In this document: positions 17,923-26,490 of the stretch, in pieces
How the letters are laid out: every line of letters starts with the position of its first letter
Numbering within the stretch: the stretch's first letter is position 1
Assembly (NCBI GenBank): GCA_964585545.1
Contig: CAZPDT010000011.1
Location: forward strand, 57,732-121,731
DNA length: 64,000 nt
Source of the DNA: Brumimicrobium sp964585545
GTDB taxonomy: Bacteria > Bacteroidota > Bacteroidia > Flavobacteriales_D > Crocinitomicaceae
Reading direction: 5' to 3'
Program-made: the position numbers and the translations under genes
The notes under the pieces: model-generated
The model's input: the letters and a program-made list of their open reading frames with translations, nothing else
Database searches by the model: none
Told to the model about the DNA's origin: nothing

Positions 17923-18804
17923 TCAATCTTCAACTCTTTTGTGTTTCCATCTTCTGTGCGACCAAAGCCAGAACTCTGGATTTTCCCTAATCACTGCCTC
18001 AAGGTATTCGGCATGTTTATCTAAAACATAGCCTTCTCTTTCTTTAGAAACATCTTCACTAATTGGTGTAAACTTCACTTCATAAAACCCCCTTTTCTTT
18101 TTTCGAATTGCTCCAAATAAAACCACCTGATTGTATTTTTTGGCAATTTTTTCAGCTCCTCTCATCCATCCAGTGTCTTGATTTAAAAAGGTATTCCAAT
18201 AAGCGTTTTTTGGGTCTGCTGGAGATTGATCATTTAGCATTACACTCAATATGGGCTGATTGCTTGGCTTGTTGGTGAAAAAACGAGGAATTCTTCTCAT
18301 GCTCATCATTTTCATGCCAAAACGTTGACGCGATTTTAAAATTTTATTGTCAAAAAACTCATTCTTTAAAGGATGGTAGGCTGCTATGGCGTTGTGTTTC
18401 ATTTGTTGTGCAATACCCACTGCATAATATTCCCAGTTGTTGTAATGGCCACAAAGCACAATTACATCTTTTCCTTGTTCATAATATTCATTTACCACTT
18501 CTGGATTAATAAAAGCGCATCTTTTCCGAATTTCTTTATCAGAAATACTCAAGGATTTTGCACTTTCGACTAAAAAATCAGCAAAGTGCTTATAGAATTT
18601 CTTCTCAATAGTCACCCTTGCAGTATCGGAAAGGTCGGGAAAAGAATTTTTAAGGTTTTTACGGACAACTTCTTTTCTGTAACCTGTGATGTAATATAGG
18701 ATTACGTAAACAATGCTAGAAATAAAATAAAGCACAGCAAATGGCAAAAGTGATATTGGAATCACAATGACATAGTATATAATTGCACTAAAGAATCTAG
18801 ACAT
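17923..18804 (-). CDS. Lipid A biosynthesis acyltransferase (LpxL/HtrB family)
   Basis: This 293-residue inner-membrane enzyme adds a secondary acyl chain to lipid A. It has an N-terminal membrane anchor (about residues 5-38), the catalytic HYNNWE (H-x4-E) in VLCGHYNNWEYYAVG, and the C-terminal PEFWLWSHRRWKHKR typical of the family. Only one such gene is seen in the window. The frame opens at a TTG two codons up, but the ATG at 18804 gives the expected N-terminus. Confidence 0.92.
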   Translation of the reverse strand: MSRFFSAIIYYVIVIPISLLPFAVLYFISSIVYVILYYITGYRKEVVRKNLKNSFPDLSDTARVTIEKKFYKHFADFLVESAKSLSISDKEIRKRCAFINPEVVNEYYEQGKDVIVLCGHYNNWEYYAVGIAQQMKHNAIAAYHPLKNEFFDNKILKSRQRFGMKMMSMRRIPRFFTNKPSNQPILSVMLNDQSPADPKNAYWNTFLNQDTGWMRGAEKIAKKYNQVVLFGAIRKKKRGFYEVKFTPISEDVSKEREGYVLDKHAEYLEAVIRENPEFWLWSHRRWKHKRVED

Positions 18805-18886
18805 TTTCAAAAATAATTTTCAAAAATAGTTTTTTATATATGAATTAGCATAAAACAAAGCTGTTAGTTTTAAAATGTTTTGTGTT

Positions 18887-19828
18887 TTAGTTCATTTCTT
18901 TCATCAAAACGTTATAAAGTTGTATCATCGCTTCAATATCACTAAGAAACACTTTTTCCTTGGGTGAATGAACGTTATCTTCAGGAGCACCAATGAAACA
19001 CCAATCAAAAGGCAAATCACTGTTTTGCAGCATCGATCCGTCACTGCCCCCTGCGCTTTCAACTTCTAATTGATATTTAATGTTGTATTTTTCAGCAATC
19101 GCAATGATACGCTTTAAATAGCTTCTTCTTGGGATGGCTTTGTCACGCATAGATATAGCAACTCCACCATCGTGATGGACCCCTTCTGTAACCCATGTTA
19201 TATCCGATATTAAGGCTTGATGGAGGTTGAATTTCTCATATAAAAAACGCCCTAAAAAGCCTACTGAACCTCCACCGTGTTCTTCATAAGTAGAAAAAAC
19301 AATAGCACCGTTTTCTAAATTTTCAGCTACGGTTAAGGCATTTAATACGCCCAATCTATTGTCCAAATAGGGTGTTTGCACATATTGTTTGTTAAGGTTA
19401 AAATGAGGCTGAAAAGAGAGCGGTGTGCCCCGGTCAATATTGCGATCAAAAACATACTTTAGTTGCTTGCTCCCATCTTCACTCTCGATAATCATTAATT
19501 CAGTCTCAATTTCTCCCTGACTGTCTTTACCAACTAACTTCATCCCATCAATGGTTTTTGGTCCACCTATCTTTATCAATTCATTACCATATCCAACAGT
19601 AAAACCTATTGTGTCAATATGGGCAAAAATTGCAGTCTTTGGTTGACCAAAAACAAGAACTATAGCGTCCTGAAATCCTTCTCCAGAAAAAACAGTTACA
19701 TCGTGTTTCCAATTTGCTTTGTTTTCTTCAATATAATTGAGAATAAAGCTCCGAATTTCTCCTTCATCTCCTGATGTGCCTTGAACTTTAATTAACTCCT
19801 CCAATAATGCGGGTTTAAAAAGTGCCAT
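18887..19828 (-). CDS. M42-family metallopeptidase (M28/M42 type)
   Basis: This 313-residue protein resembles glutamyl aminopeptidase/endoglucanase M42 enzymes with two metal ions. The metal ligands fit AIFAHIDTIG (H and D), PYLDNRLGV (bridging Asp), TYEEHGGGS (catalytic Glu and metal Glu), LISDITW (Asp) and EDNVHSPKE (His). It is cytosolic. Its start overlaps the end of yigZ by 14 bases, so the two are transcribed together. Confidence 0.88.
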   Translation of the reverse strand: MALFKPALLEELIKVQGTSGDEGEIRSFILNYIEENKANWKHDVTVFSGEGFQDAIVLVFGQPKTAIFAHIDTIGFTVGYGNELIKIGGPKTIDGMKLVGKDSQGEIETELMIIESEDGSKQLKYVFDRNIDRGTPLSFQPHFNLNKQYVQTPYLDNRLGVLNALTVAENLENGAIVFSTYEEHGGGSVGFLGRFLYEKFNLHQALISDITWVTEGVHHDGGVAISMRDKAIPRRSYLKRIIAIAEKYNIKYQLEVESAGGSDGSMLQNSDLPFDWCFIGAPEDNVHSPKEKVFLSDIEAMIQLYNVLMKEMN

Positions 19829-20432
19829 TTTTTATAATTTTTATTGAATTGTAGTTGTTTAATTTATTCATCAGTAGCGCTGTGGATTCAATCTCAATAG
19901 CAATATTTAAAAAACATTCTGTTTCAAAAACTTGTTTTTTGATGAGGACGTTTGATTCTTTGATGTCACTCATAATGAGGGGCATATCTGCATAATTGAA
20001 GTGTAAATCAAAATGGTCTTTGACAACTTCGGTTACAATTTTTCCATTTTCAATTGCTTCCTTTGCAGCCGTTCTATAAGCATTAATCAAACCTCCTACA
20101 CCGAGGTTTACTCCTCCGTAATAACGTATAACACCGACTAAAACGTTGGTCAAATCGTAGGATTTTATTTGCCCTAATATAGGAGGTCCAGCACTATTGC
20201 TGGGTTCACCGTCATCATTGGAGCGGAAAATATTTTTTTTAATTCCAAAACGATAAGCATAACAAAGATGACTTGCTTGATGATGTTCATTCCGCCACTT
20301 GGAAAGAATCTGCTTTGCACTTTCTTCATCTTCACAAGGTATTGCCAATCCAATAAATTTAGATTTTTTATCTTTGTATTGTCCTTTTGAAAGGCTTTTG
20401 AAAGTCTTGTATGTTGTTGGGATATTCAGTAT
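19815..20432 (-). CDS. yigZ: YigZ/IMPACT family protein (UPF0029), non-canonical start
   Basis: The family signature is clear: HHQASHLCYAYRFG, then DDGEPSNSAGPPILGQI and VGVIRYYGGVNLGVGGL. Members are thought to act near the ribosome or in translation control; the role is not settled. The family's N-terminus (TTYKTFKSLSKGQYKDKKSKFIG) is encoded upstream of the first TTG (20348), in an open frame that contains no ATG, GTG or TTG. The plausible starts are ATA at 20432, the CTG after it (20429), or ATC at 20423. A perfect promoter element lies 14 bases up. I annotate the ATA; the exact codon is uncertain. Confidence 0.82.
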   Translation of the reverse strand: MLNIPTTYKTFKSLSKGQYKDKKSKFIGLAIPCEDEESAKQILSKWRNEHHQASHLCYAYRFGIKKNIFRSNDDGEPSNSAGPPILGQIKSYDLTNVLVGVIRYYGGVNLGVGGLINAYRTAAKEAIENGKIVTEVVKDHFDLHFNYADMPLIMSDIKESNVLIKKQVFETECFLNIAIEIESTALLMNKLNNYNSIKIIKNGTF

Positions 20433-20437
20433 CTTTG
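20430..20437 (+). promoter_or_regulatory. Promoter -7 element (TATCTTTG) for the lipoprotein gene at 20475
   Basis: Exact TAnnTTTG match. It overlaps the probable beginning of yigZ on the other strand, and its start point coincides with that of the reverse promoter at 20446-20453. Confidence 0.6.
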
Positions 20438-20445
20438 TTTTTATG

Positions 20446-20453
20446 CAAATATA
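20446..20453 (-). promoter_or_regulatory. Promoter -7 element (TATATTTG) for yigZ
   Basis: Exact TAnnTTTG match on the reverse strand. Transcription should start near 20441, leaving about 9-18 bases before the candidate start codons of yigZ. Confidence 0.6.
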
Positions 20454-20474
20454 ATAAAGTAATCATTAAATTTT

Positions 20475-20987
20475 ATGAATAGTAAATTCATCATTGCGAT
20501 AGTCGTTTCTTTTTTACTTCTTTCATGTAAGAAGGATGAACAATCTTGCCAAGATGGAGTATTTACTCCAGAAAAAGAGGAACAGATGGATTGCGGAGGG
20601 GTTTGTCCACCGTGTAATCCTCATTCTGATGATATTGTTTCCTATTTATCTGCAGATGTCAATTCAAAGTCAATAACTTTTGGGAATTACCATATAAATA
20701 AAACAACAGATTGGATACTTCAATTTCAGAATGATTCAATTGTTGTGTTTTTAAATTTCGGGGATGGAGATTCGTTAGGGAGTCGCCCAATACAAGTCCC
20801 AAACTCTAAAGCAATTTTTAAAAATTTTAATTATTCAACCTTAACTGAGGGAATTGTTCTTTTTTCAGAAGTCAATCATTCCAACAATCGACTATCAGGA
20901 TATTTTGAGGCGCAATTTGTTTCTGATATAGTAAGTACAGACACCCTTAAATTATCAGGTGGACAGTTTGAAAAGGTAGGATGGTAA
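20475..20987 (+). CDS. Uncharacterised lipoprotein with Cys-rich N-terminal motif
   Basis: This 170-residue protein has a lipoprotein signal with lipobox LLLSC (Cys about residue 18). Just after it comes a Cys-rich segment CQDGVFTPEKEEQMDCGGVC followed by PPC. That pattern (C-x-DG...E...DCGG-C-x2-C) recurs in Bacteroidota surface lipoproteins. The rest is predicted beta-rich. I cannot name a function. It is transcribed divergently from yigZ. Confidence 0.75.
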   Translation: MNSKFIIAIVVSFLLLSCKKDEQSCQDGVFTPEKEEQMDCGGVCPPCNPHSDDIVSYLSADVNSKSITFGNYHINKTTDWILQFQNDSIVVFLNFGDGDSLGSRPIQVPNSKAIFKNFNYSTLTEGIVLFSEVNHSNNRLSGYFEAQFVSDIVSTDTLKLSGGQFEKVGW

Positions 20988-21162
20988 ATTCATTTCGAAG
21001 GATTAGCTTCAGTATGATAGGTTTACGTGATTGTGTTGAGTGCATAGGTTTATATTCCAAGGTTTTTGTTGTGTACCTTTTTTCAGGTTTATTTAAAACA
21101 CACTTTTATTGCTAAAAAAAAATCAAAATAAAATTCCATGTTCATTGCGATAAAGAATTTTT

Positions 21163-21170
21163 TATATTTG
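21163..21170 (+). promoter_or_regulatory. Promoter -7 element (TATATTTG) for the glycosyltransferase gene
   Basis: Exact TAnnTTTG match eight bases before the ATG at 21179, so the leader would be only a few bases long. A TTG at 21145-21147 may be the -33 partner. Confidence 0.6.
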
Positions 21171-21178
21171 TTTCCTTA

Positions 21179-22138
21179 ATGGATAAAAAAATTGATATAT
21201 CTATTGTAATTCCTTTATTTGATGAAGAGGAATCGTTGCCTGAACTGCACAAATGGATTGTTTCTGTTTTGCAGAAGCATCAATGGGTTTATGAAATTAT
21301 TTTTGTTGATGATGGGAGCAAAGACCAATCTTGGAAGATTGTGAAAGCACTTAGAGCTAAAGATACTTGTGTTCGGGGGATCAAATTTCAGCGCAATTAT
21401 GGTAAATCGGCTGCTTTACAAAAAGGATTTGAGGCAGTAAGAGGGAAATATGTTGTGACAATGGATGCTGATCTGCAAGACTCTCCAGAAGAAATTCCCG
21501 AAATGATTAGAATGATTGAAGAGGAGGATTATGATTTAATTTCGGGATGGAAGAAAAAAAGATATGACCCCATTTCAAAAACAATACCGACCAAACTTTA
21601 TAATTGGACTGCAAGGCGACTTACAGGGATTCATCTTCACGATTTTAATTGTGGATTAAAGGCCTATAAAGTTGAAGTTGTTAAAAGCATTGAAGTGTAT
21701 GGAGATATGCATCGGTATATCCCACCACTCGCGAAGTATGCAGGATTCAATAAGATAGGGGAAAAGATAGTACAGCATCAATCCAGAAAGTATGGTAAAA
21801 CAAAATTTGGTCTCAATCGATTTATGAATGGTCCCTTGGATTTACTTTCAGTTGTTTTTATGGGAAGATTCGGGAAGAAACCAATGCACTTTTTTGGTGC
21901 TATAGGCACTTTCCTGTTTATTATCGGATTTGGGTTTGCATTGTATTTAGGGATTGATAAGATAGTGAGTTATTATTCAGGATATTTAGCACCACTGATT
22001 GCACAAAGAACTGAGTTTTATATTGCGCTTACCGCTATGATTATCGGGAGTCAGTTTTTTTTGGCAGGATTTATTGCCGAACTCATTGGTAGAAATTCAG
22101 CCTCTAGAAATGTATATTTGATTGAAGCAGAAATTTAA
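21179..22138 (+). CDS. Family 2 glycosyltransferase with two membrane segments (DPM1/GtrB-like)
   Basis: This 319-residue membrane enzyme transfers a sugar to a polyprenyl-phosphate carrier or similar lipid. The GT-A domain contains SIVIPLFDEEESLPELH, IIFVDDGSKDQSW and VVTMDADLQD, whose DAD binds the metal-nucleotide sugar. Two hydrophobic segments at about residues 238-265 and 280-305 place the C-terminus in the membrane. The acceptor is not known; ArnC/GtrB-like proteins are relatives. It is the only gene between two secreted-protein genes on the same strand. Confidence 0.9.
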   Translation: MDKKIDISIVIPLFDEEESLPELHKWIVSVLQKHQWVYEIIFVDDGSKDQSWKIVKALRAKDTCVRGIKFQRNYGKSAALQKGFEAVRGKYVVTMDADLQDSPEEIPEMIRMIEEEDYDLISGWKKKRYDPISKTIPTKLYNWTARRLTGIHLHDFNCGLKAYKVEVVKSIEVYGDMHRYIPPLAKYAGFNKIGEKIVQHQSRKYGKTKFGLNRFMNGPLDLLSVVFMGRFGKKPMHFFGAIGTFLFIIGFGFALYLGIDKIVSYYSGYLAPLIAQRTEFYIALTAMIIGSQFFLAGFIAELIGRNSASRNVYLIEAEI

Positions 22139-22265
22139 TACTGGTAAGGTAATTATTTTATATGTTACGAAAGGATTGTTTTAACGTTATGGTTTGGAAT
22201 GAATCTTGGTCTACAAGCCTTAATCTAAGAGAATAAACCGTATAAATTATTAAAATAAATCATCA

Positions 22266-23042
22266 ATGGGTCAAATCAAAAAAAACAGTTTATTTATAAT
22301 TATCATTTTCTTCTGTTTTCAAGTTACTGCCTTTGCTCAAGTTAATCAAGTTGATCAACAGGGAAGAAAACAGGGGAAGTGGATGAAGTATTTTGCCAAT
22401 TCGGAAAACGTGCGTTATACAGGTCAATTTAAAGATGATAAACCCGTGGGAAAATTCACCTATTATTTTCCATCTGGTGCTGTAAGGGCAATCATTACTC
22501 ATGATGAAAACAGCAATCGTTCTGAAGCGTTTTTTTATTATAAAGACAAGACACTCGCGGAATATGGAATATATCGAGGTGAGAAAAAAGACAGTATTTG
22601 GGTGCATTACACGCCGTATGGCGATTTAAGTTATAAGCAAACCTTTAAAGATGGGAAAGCCAATGGAGAGAAGATAATTTACTATAAGTCAGACGTTAGT
22701 AGTGACCCTAATAAATTATTGATTCTGCGCAAAGCACATTTTAAAGATGGGCGGCTTAATGGACCATTTGTTGAATATTTTCCGAATGGAGTCATTAAAG
22801 CCAAAGGACAATATAAAGAAGGTGTTTTTGATGGGGTAATTATGAAATATCATCCTAATGGAAAGAGAATGATGTTAGAAAGATGGAAAGGAAGGGAAAA
22901 GCACGGATGGTGGATTACCTACGATGAGAGTGGAAAAGAGGTTGGGAGAAGATATTTTCTACACAGCAAACCTTTGGAAGGAGAAAAATTAAATAAATAT
23001 ATGAAAGAGCTTAAGGAAAAGGGAATCAATCCCAATCAATAA
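22266..23042 (+). CDS. Exported MORN-like repeat protein (YwqK-like)
   Basis: This 258-residue protein has a signal sequence (SLFIIIIFFCFQVTAFAQ) and then repeats of the type GKWMKYFANS, GQFKDDKPVGKFTYYFPSG, NGPFVEYFPNGVIKAKGQY and DGVIMKYHPNG. These are the MORN-variant repeats of YwqK/YdgJ-type proteins, which form beta-hairpin stacks. In Bacteroidota such proteins are common and of unknown role, so the antitoxin name used for some of them is not supported here. Confidence 0.8.
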   Translation: MGQIKKNSLFIIIIFFCFQVTAFAQVNQVDQQGRKQGKWMKYFANSENVRYTGQFKDDKPVGKFTYYFPSGAVRAIITHDENSNRSEAFFYYKDKTLAEYGIYRGEKKDSIWVHYTPYGDLSYKQTFKDGKANGEKIIYYKSDVSSDPNKLLILRKAHFKDGRLNGPFVEYFPNGVIKAKGQYKEGVFDGVIMKYHPNGKRMMLERWKGREKHGWWITYDESGKEVGRRYFLHSKPLEGEKLNKYMKELKEKGINPNQ

Positions 23043-23228
23043 AGTGTTGTCTTCTAGCGAGGTGAGGCTCTTTTTCTCATTCGATGTTCAGAAGAAGAGC
23101 AATTTATGAGTTTATGAGTGTTTCAACCTCGATATGATTTTGAAAAAAAATCGTTAAAACCTTGGGTATATCTAAAAAAATATGTTTCTTTGCATCCGCT
23201 TTTTATAATAAGCATAAATTTTATAATT

Positions 23229-23465
23229 ATGTCACGAGTTTGTCAGATCACAGGGAAGAAAGTAATGGTGGGAAATCACGTTTCTCACTCAAATAGAAAG
23301 TTAAAACGAAAGTTTTATCCAAATCTAGTAAAGAAAAAGTTTTATCTTCCAGAGGAAGGAAAGCATGTTACTTTAAGAGTTTCAACAACAGCTTTACGCA
23401 CCATCAATAAGAAGGGGATAACAGCGTGTGTTAAGGAAGCACGAGCAAAAGGATTTTTGAAATAA
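23229..23465 (+). CDS. rpmB: 50S ribosomal protein bL28
   Basis: This is a 78-residue ribosomal protein. It opens MSRVCQITGKKVMVGNHVSH and continues with NRKLKRKFYPNLVKKKFYLP, both typical for bL28. The frame is open upstream but the added residues are not bL28. It heads the conserved Bacteroidota set rpmB-rpmG-DUF4295-ftsY. A near-consensus -7 element (one mismatch, TTTCTTTG) lies about 45 bases up. Confidence 0.96.
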   Translation: MSRVCQITGKKVMVGNHVSHSNRKLKRKFYPNLVKKKFYLPEEGKHVTLRVSTTALRTINKKGITACVKEARAKGFLK

Positions 23466-23500
23466 AAAGAGCATATTTTTACGCGTAAAAAAATAATACA

Positions 23501-23683
23501 ATGGCAAAAAAAGGAAATAGGATTCAAGTTATTCTAGAGTGCACTGAGCACAAAGCATCTGGTAAGCCTGGAACTTCAAGATACATTACCACAAAGAATA
23601 GAAAAAATACACCAGAGCGGTTAGAGATTAAAAAATACAATCCTATTCTTAAGAAGGTAACGGTTCATAAAGAAATTAAATAA
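23501..23683 (+). CDS. rpmG: 50S ribosomal protein bL33
   Basis: This is a 60-residue protein of bL33 type with MAKKGNRIQVILECTEHK and the ending YNPILKKVTVHKEIK. It lacks the C-x2-C zinc pairs of the zinc-binding form; only one Cys is present, so it is the zinc-free (C-minus) form. It lies 35 bases after rpmB and 7 bases before the DUF4295 gene. Confidence 0.95.
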   Translation: MAKKGNRIQVILECTEHKASGKPGTSRYITTKNRKNTPERLEIKKYNPILKKVTVHKEIK

Positions 23684-23690
23684 TTGAGTC

Positions 23691-23846
23691 ATGGCAAAAA
23701 AATCAGTAGCATCAATTCAAAGTGGAGGAGGAAAAGCACACACCAAAGTTATTAAAATGGTGAAAAACGATAAGGGTTCTTATTCCTTCAAAGAAGAAAT
23801 TGTTCTTAATGAGAACATTAAAGAATGGTTTAACAAGAGTAAATAA
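23691..23846 (+). CDS. DUF4295 family protein (probable ribosome-associated protein)
   Basis: This 51-residue basic protein is too short for most gene finders. It reads MAKKSVASIQ, then a GGGKAHTKVIKMV stretch, and ends with VLNENIKEWFNKSK. The DUF4295 family is found directly after rpmG throughout Bacteroidota. From memory, a ribosome structure of a flavobacterium assigned this family as an additional large-subunit protein (bL38); I have not checked this. Spacing of 7 bases from rpmG shows co-transcription. Confidence 0.9.
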   Translation: MAKKSVASIQSGGGKAHTKVIKMVKNDKGSYSFKEEIVLNENIKEWFNKSK

Positions 23847-23903
23847 AACAGTTCTTAAATTCACGACGGTTTTATTTGAAATCATTTAATGAACTATTAA
23901 AGC

Positions 23904-23933
23904 AACTTCTTGCCCTCGGTAAGAAGTTTTTTT
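23904..23933 (+). terminator. Rho-independent terminator after rpmB-rpmG-DUF4295, directly before ftsY
   Basis: An 11-base stem (AACTTCTTGCC with GGTAAGAAGTT, one G-T pair) with a three-base loop is followed by seven Ts. It ends 12 bases before the ftsY ATG, so it is either a terminator followed by a promoterless start, or a partial terminator setting how much ftsY is made. Confidence 0.85.
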
Positions 23934-23945
23934 CATTCAACGGAT

Positions 23946-24902
23946 ATGGCATTTTTAGGGTTATTCTCGAAAGATAAAAAGAAAAAACTTGATCAAGGTC
24001 TTGAGAAGACAAAAGATAGTTTTTTATCAAAGTTGACCCGTACTGTAGTGGGTAAGTCTAAAGTCGATGACCAAGTACTTGACGAGTTAGAAGAGGTATT
24101 GATTACTTCTGATGTTGGTGTAAAGACTACCTTAAAAATAATTGATCGGATTGAAGAACGTGTTGCAAAGGAAAAATATGTCAACACAGATGAGCTACAA
24201 AATATCCTAAGAGAGGAGATTGCTGGTCTTCTAGAAGAAAATAATACCAGCGACATCGAATATGATATACCGAAACATCCAGACAATAATCCACATGTAA
24301 TTATGGTGGTGGGTGTAAATGGAGTTGGTAAAACAACAACAATTGGAAAGTTGGCTCATCAGTTTAAATCAATGGGTAAGGAGGTTGTTCTTGGCGCAGC
24401 AGATACCTTCCGCGCCGCAGCGGTTGAACAGTTGATCATCTGGTCGGAGCGCGTCGGCGTTTCTATTGTTCAGCAAGGAATGCAGGCCGATCCAGCGTCT
24501 GTTGCCTTCGATACTTTACAGGCAGCAAAAGCAAAAAAAGCTGATGTTGTTTTAATCGATACAGCGGGTCGGCTTCACAATAAAGTGAACCTAATGAATG
24601 AATTGTCTAAAATTAAACGGGTAATGGATAAAGTTGTCCCAGATGCACCGCATGAAATATTGTTGGTTTTAGATGGTTCAACAGGACAAAATGCCTACGA
24701 ACAAGCAAAGCAGTTTGCGGCAGCAACAGAAATTAATGCGTTGGCCATTACAAAATTAGACGGAACGGCAAAAGGAGGAGTAGTCATTGGAATTTCAGAT
24801 CAAATGAAAATTCCTGTTAAATATATTGGTGTTGGAGAACAAATGAATGATTTACAGGCTTTTAATAAAAAGGCATTTGTAGACTCTCTATTTGGAGATT
24901 AG
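23946..24902 (+). CDS. ftsY: Signal recognition particle receptor FtsY
   Basis: This 318-residue SRP GTPase receives ribosome-SRP complexes at the inner membrane. It has a short N-terminal A region (LGLFSKDKKKKLDQGLEKT), an NG domain with GVNGVGKTTTIGKL (P-loop, about residues 124-137), DTFRAAAVEQL and DTAGRLHNK. The ending GVGEQMNDLQAFNKKAFVDSLF is characteristic. The frame is open upstream to a TTG at 23910, but that codon is inside the terminator hairpin and the ATG at 23946 is the usual start. Confidence 0.97.
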   Translation: MAFLGLFSKDKKKKLDQGLEKTKDSFLSKLTRTVVGKSKVDDQVLDELEEVLITSDVGVKTTLKIIDRIEERVAKEKYVNTDELQNILREEIAGLLEENNTSDIEYDIPKHPDNNPHVIMVVGVNGVGKTTTIGKLAHQFKSMGKEVVLGAADTFRAAAVEQLIIWSERVGVSIVQQGMQADPASVAFDTLQAAKAKKADVVLIDTAGRLHNKVNLMNELSKIKRVMDKVVPDAPHEILLVLDGSTGQNAYEQAKQFAAATEINALAITKLDGTAKGGVVIGISDQMKIPVKYIGVGEQMNDLQAFNKKAFVDSLFGD

Positions 24903-24915
24903 TTTATATCATTCT

Positions 24916-24923
24916 TATATTTG
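24916..24923 (+). promoter_or_regulatory. Promoter -7 element (TATATTTG) for the FKBP lipoprotein gene
   Basis: Exact TAnnTTTG match 14 bases after the ftsY stop and about 48 bases before the ATG at 24971. Confidence 0.55.
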
Positions 24924-24970
24924 AGGCATCAATATAAATTGTAAAATCAAATAACGAATAAATAGATTAT

Positions 24971-26401
24971 ATGAAAAAATTATGTTTTTTACCGCTATTG
25001 GCTCTTGTAGCAGCATGTAGCACCACACCAAAAGATGTATCTGAGTTAGATTTAGATAACTTTGAACAACGTATATCTTATGCTCTCGGAGCTGATATGG
25101 GGTCTAATTTTTCTAATATACCAGAAAATATCTCATCCGCACTGAACAAAAATGAAATTGAAAGTGGTTTCTTGGAGTTTCTAAAATCTGATCAAAAAAC
25201 ATCAGAGGATTGCAAGAATGTGTTAAATTCTGCATTTGCGAGCCAAAATGGGGAAATTGACACAAACGAATACAGCATGAAAGAAATTTCTCATTGTTAT
25301 GGTTCTGTTTTTGGTGAAATGCTCAAACATTCACTCACTTCAAAAAACGGAATGGATAAAATTAATATTGATATTGCAGCAATCGGGTTTTCTAATTCAT
25401 TGGATGGAACAGATACTTTAATTGAACTTGATGAACGACAAAAAATGATTGTTGATTTCAATAATGACTTAAATAAGAAAGCAGCCAAAGACTTCATCAG
25501 TAAGAAGAAGAAAGAATTCCCTGAAGATGTTCAAGAAGGTGACTATATCCTTGTTACAGACGAGGAAGGTACAGGAGAAACTATTGAATTGGGCAATGAG
25601 TATAAATTGGTTTACACATTGACTAATATTGCGGGAGATACAATTATATCAACCATTAAAGACCCATCTCAATCAGAGGAAGTCAATACACAAGTTGTTA
25701 ATTCAGATGATATTGTTTTTCCCGAAGCATGGAAGTCAGCAGCTCCAAATATGAAAATTGGCGGAGCATACACGATTTATTCTCCATCTGAAATGGCTTT
25801 TGGAGAAAATGGCTTGCCTTCTCCGAATGGACAAGGATACGTTATTCAACCTTTTTCTGCAGTGGTTATTCATTCAAAAGTATTGAGTCAGGAAGAAATG
25901 TACTCTGCAATTAAACGTAATGGGAAAAATGTTATTGAAGAGGCAAAAAAACAACCCAATACAATTGTGGACCCGTCTGGTTATGTTTTGACAACATTGG
26001 AAAAAGGAAATGGTAAAAAAGTGGCACCTGAATCAGATGTTCAAGCCAATTATATTTTAACCAACTCAAGTGGTAAGGTTATTGAAAATAGTTATGTGAG
26101 ATCGGCTCAGTCCAATCAACCAGCACCTTCTTTTTCTTTGAAAAATGTTGTTAAAGGTTGGCAATTGGCAATACCTAAAATGAGAGTTGGAGGACGGTAT
26201 AAATTGGTTCTTCCTTATGATTTGGCTTACGGTGAACAAGGCAATCAAGGCATTCAACCCTACGAGACATTAACGTTTGAAATTGAAATAGTTGATACTG
26301 GAGCTCCAGGCACTTTGGTTCAACCCCAACAAAATCAATTTAGTGAAGAGCAAATGAGACAATTGCAAGAACAGCTGAAACAACAGCAGCAACAACAGTA
26401 G
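24971..26401 (+). CDS. FKBP-type peptidyl-prolyl isomerase lipoprotein, two FKBP-like domains
   Basis: This 476-residue lipoprotein (lipobox LALVAAC) should work on exported proteins at the outer membrane. After an N-terminal helical dimerisation-like region (about 25-165) there are two FKBP-like domains. The first is about 180-310 (NEYKLVYTLTN, YVIQPFSAVVIHSKV), divergent and probably inactive. The second is about 330-450, with GWQLAIPKMRVGGRYKLVLP, LAYGEQGN and LTFEIEIVD, closer to active FKBPs. The C-terminus is a Gln-rich tail ending in eight Q/E-rich residues. The duplication with one degenerate copy is like that of FKBP lipoproteins in other Flavobacteriia. Confidence 0.85.
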   Translation: MKKLCFLPLLALVAACSTTPKDVSELDLDNFEQRISYALGADMGSNFSNIPENISSALNKNEIESGFLEFLKSDQKTSEDCKNVLNSAFASQNGEIDTNEYSMKEISHCYGSVFGEMLKHSLTSKNGMDKINIDIAAIGFSNSLDGTDTLIELDERQKMIVDFNNDLNKKAAKDFISKKKKEFPEDVQEGDYILVTDEEGTGETIELGNEYKLVYTLTNIAGDTIISTIKDPSQSEEVNTQVVNSDDIVFPEAWKSAAPNMKIGGAYTIYSPSEMAFGENGLPSPNGQGYVIQPFSAVVIHSKVLSQEEMYSAIKRNGKNVIEEAKKQPNTIVDPSGYVLTTLEKGNGKKVAPESDVQANYILTNSSGKVIENSYVRSAQSNQPAPSFSLKNVVKGWQLAIPKMRVGGRYKLVLPYDLAYGEQGNQGIQPYETLTFEIEIVDTGAPGTLVQPQQNQFSEEQMRQLQEQLKQQQQQQ

Positions 26402-26490
26402 GATTAATAGCAGAGATTGACGCTGAGTAAACCACTAAGATGTTGTACTCATGCTCAAATCTGTTTTCTTGATGATTATACAGGTTCAAA

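Noticed and set aside
22266..23042. Antitoxin of a toxin-antitoxin system (YwqK label)
   Set aside because: It has a signal peptide and no adjacent toxin gene, so it is an exported repeat protein.
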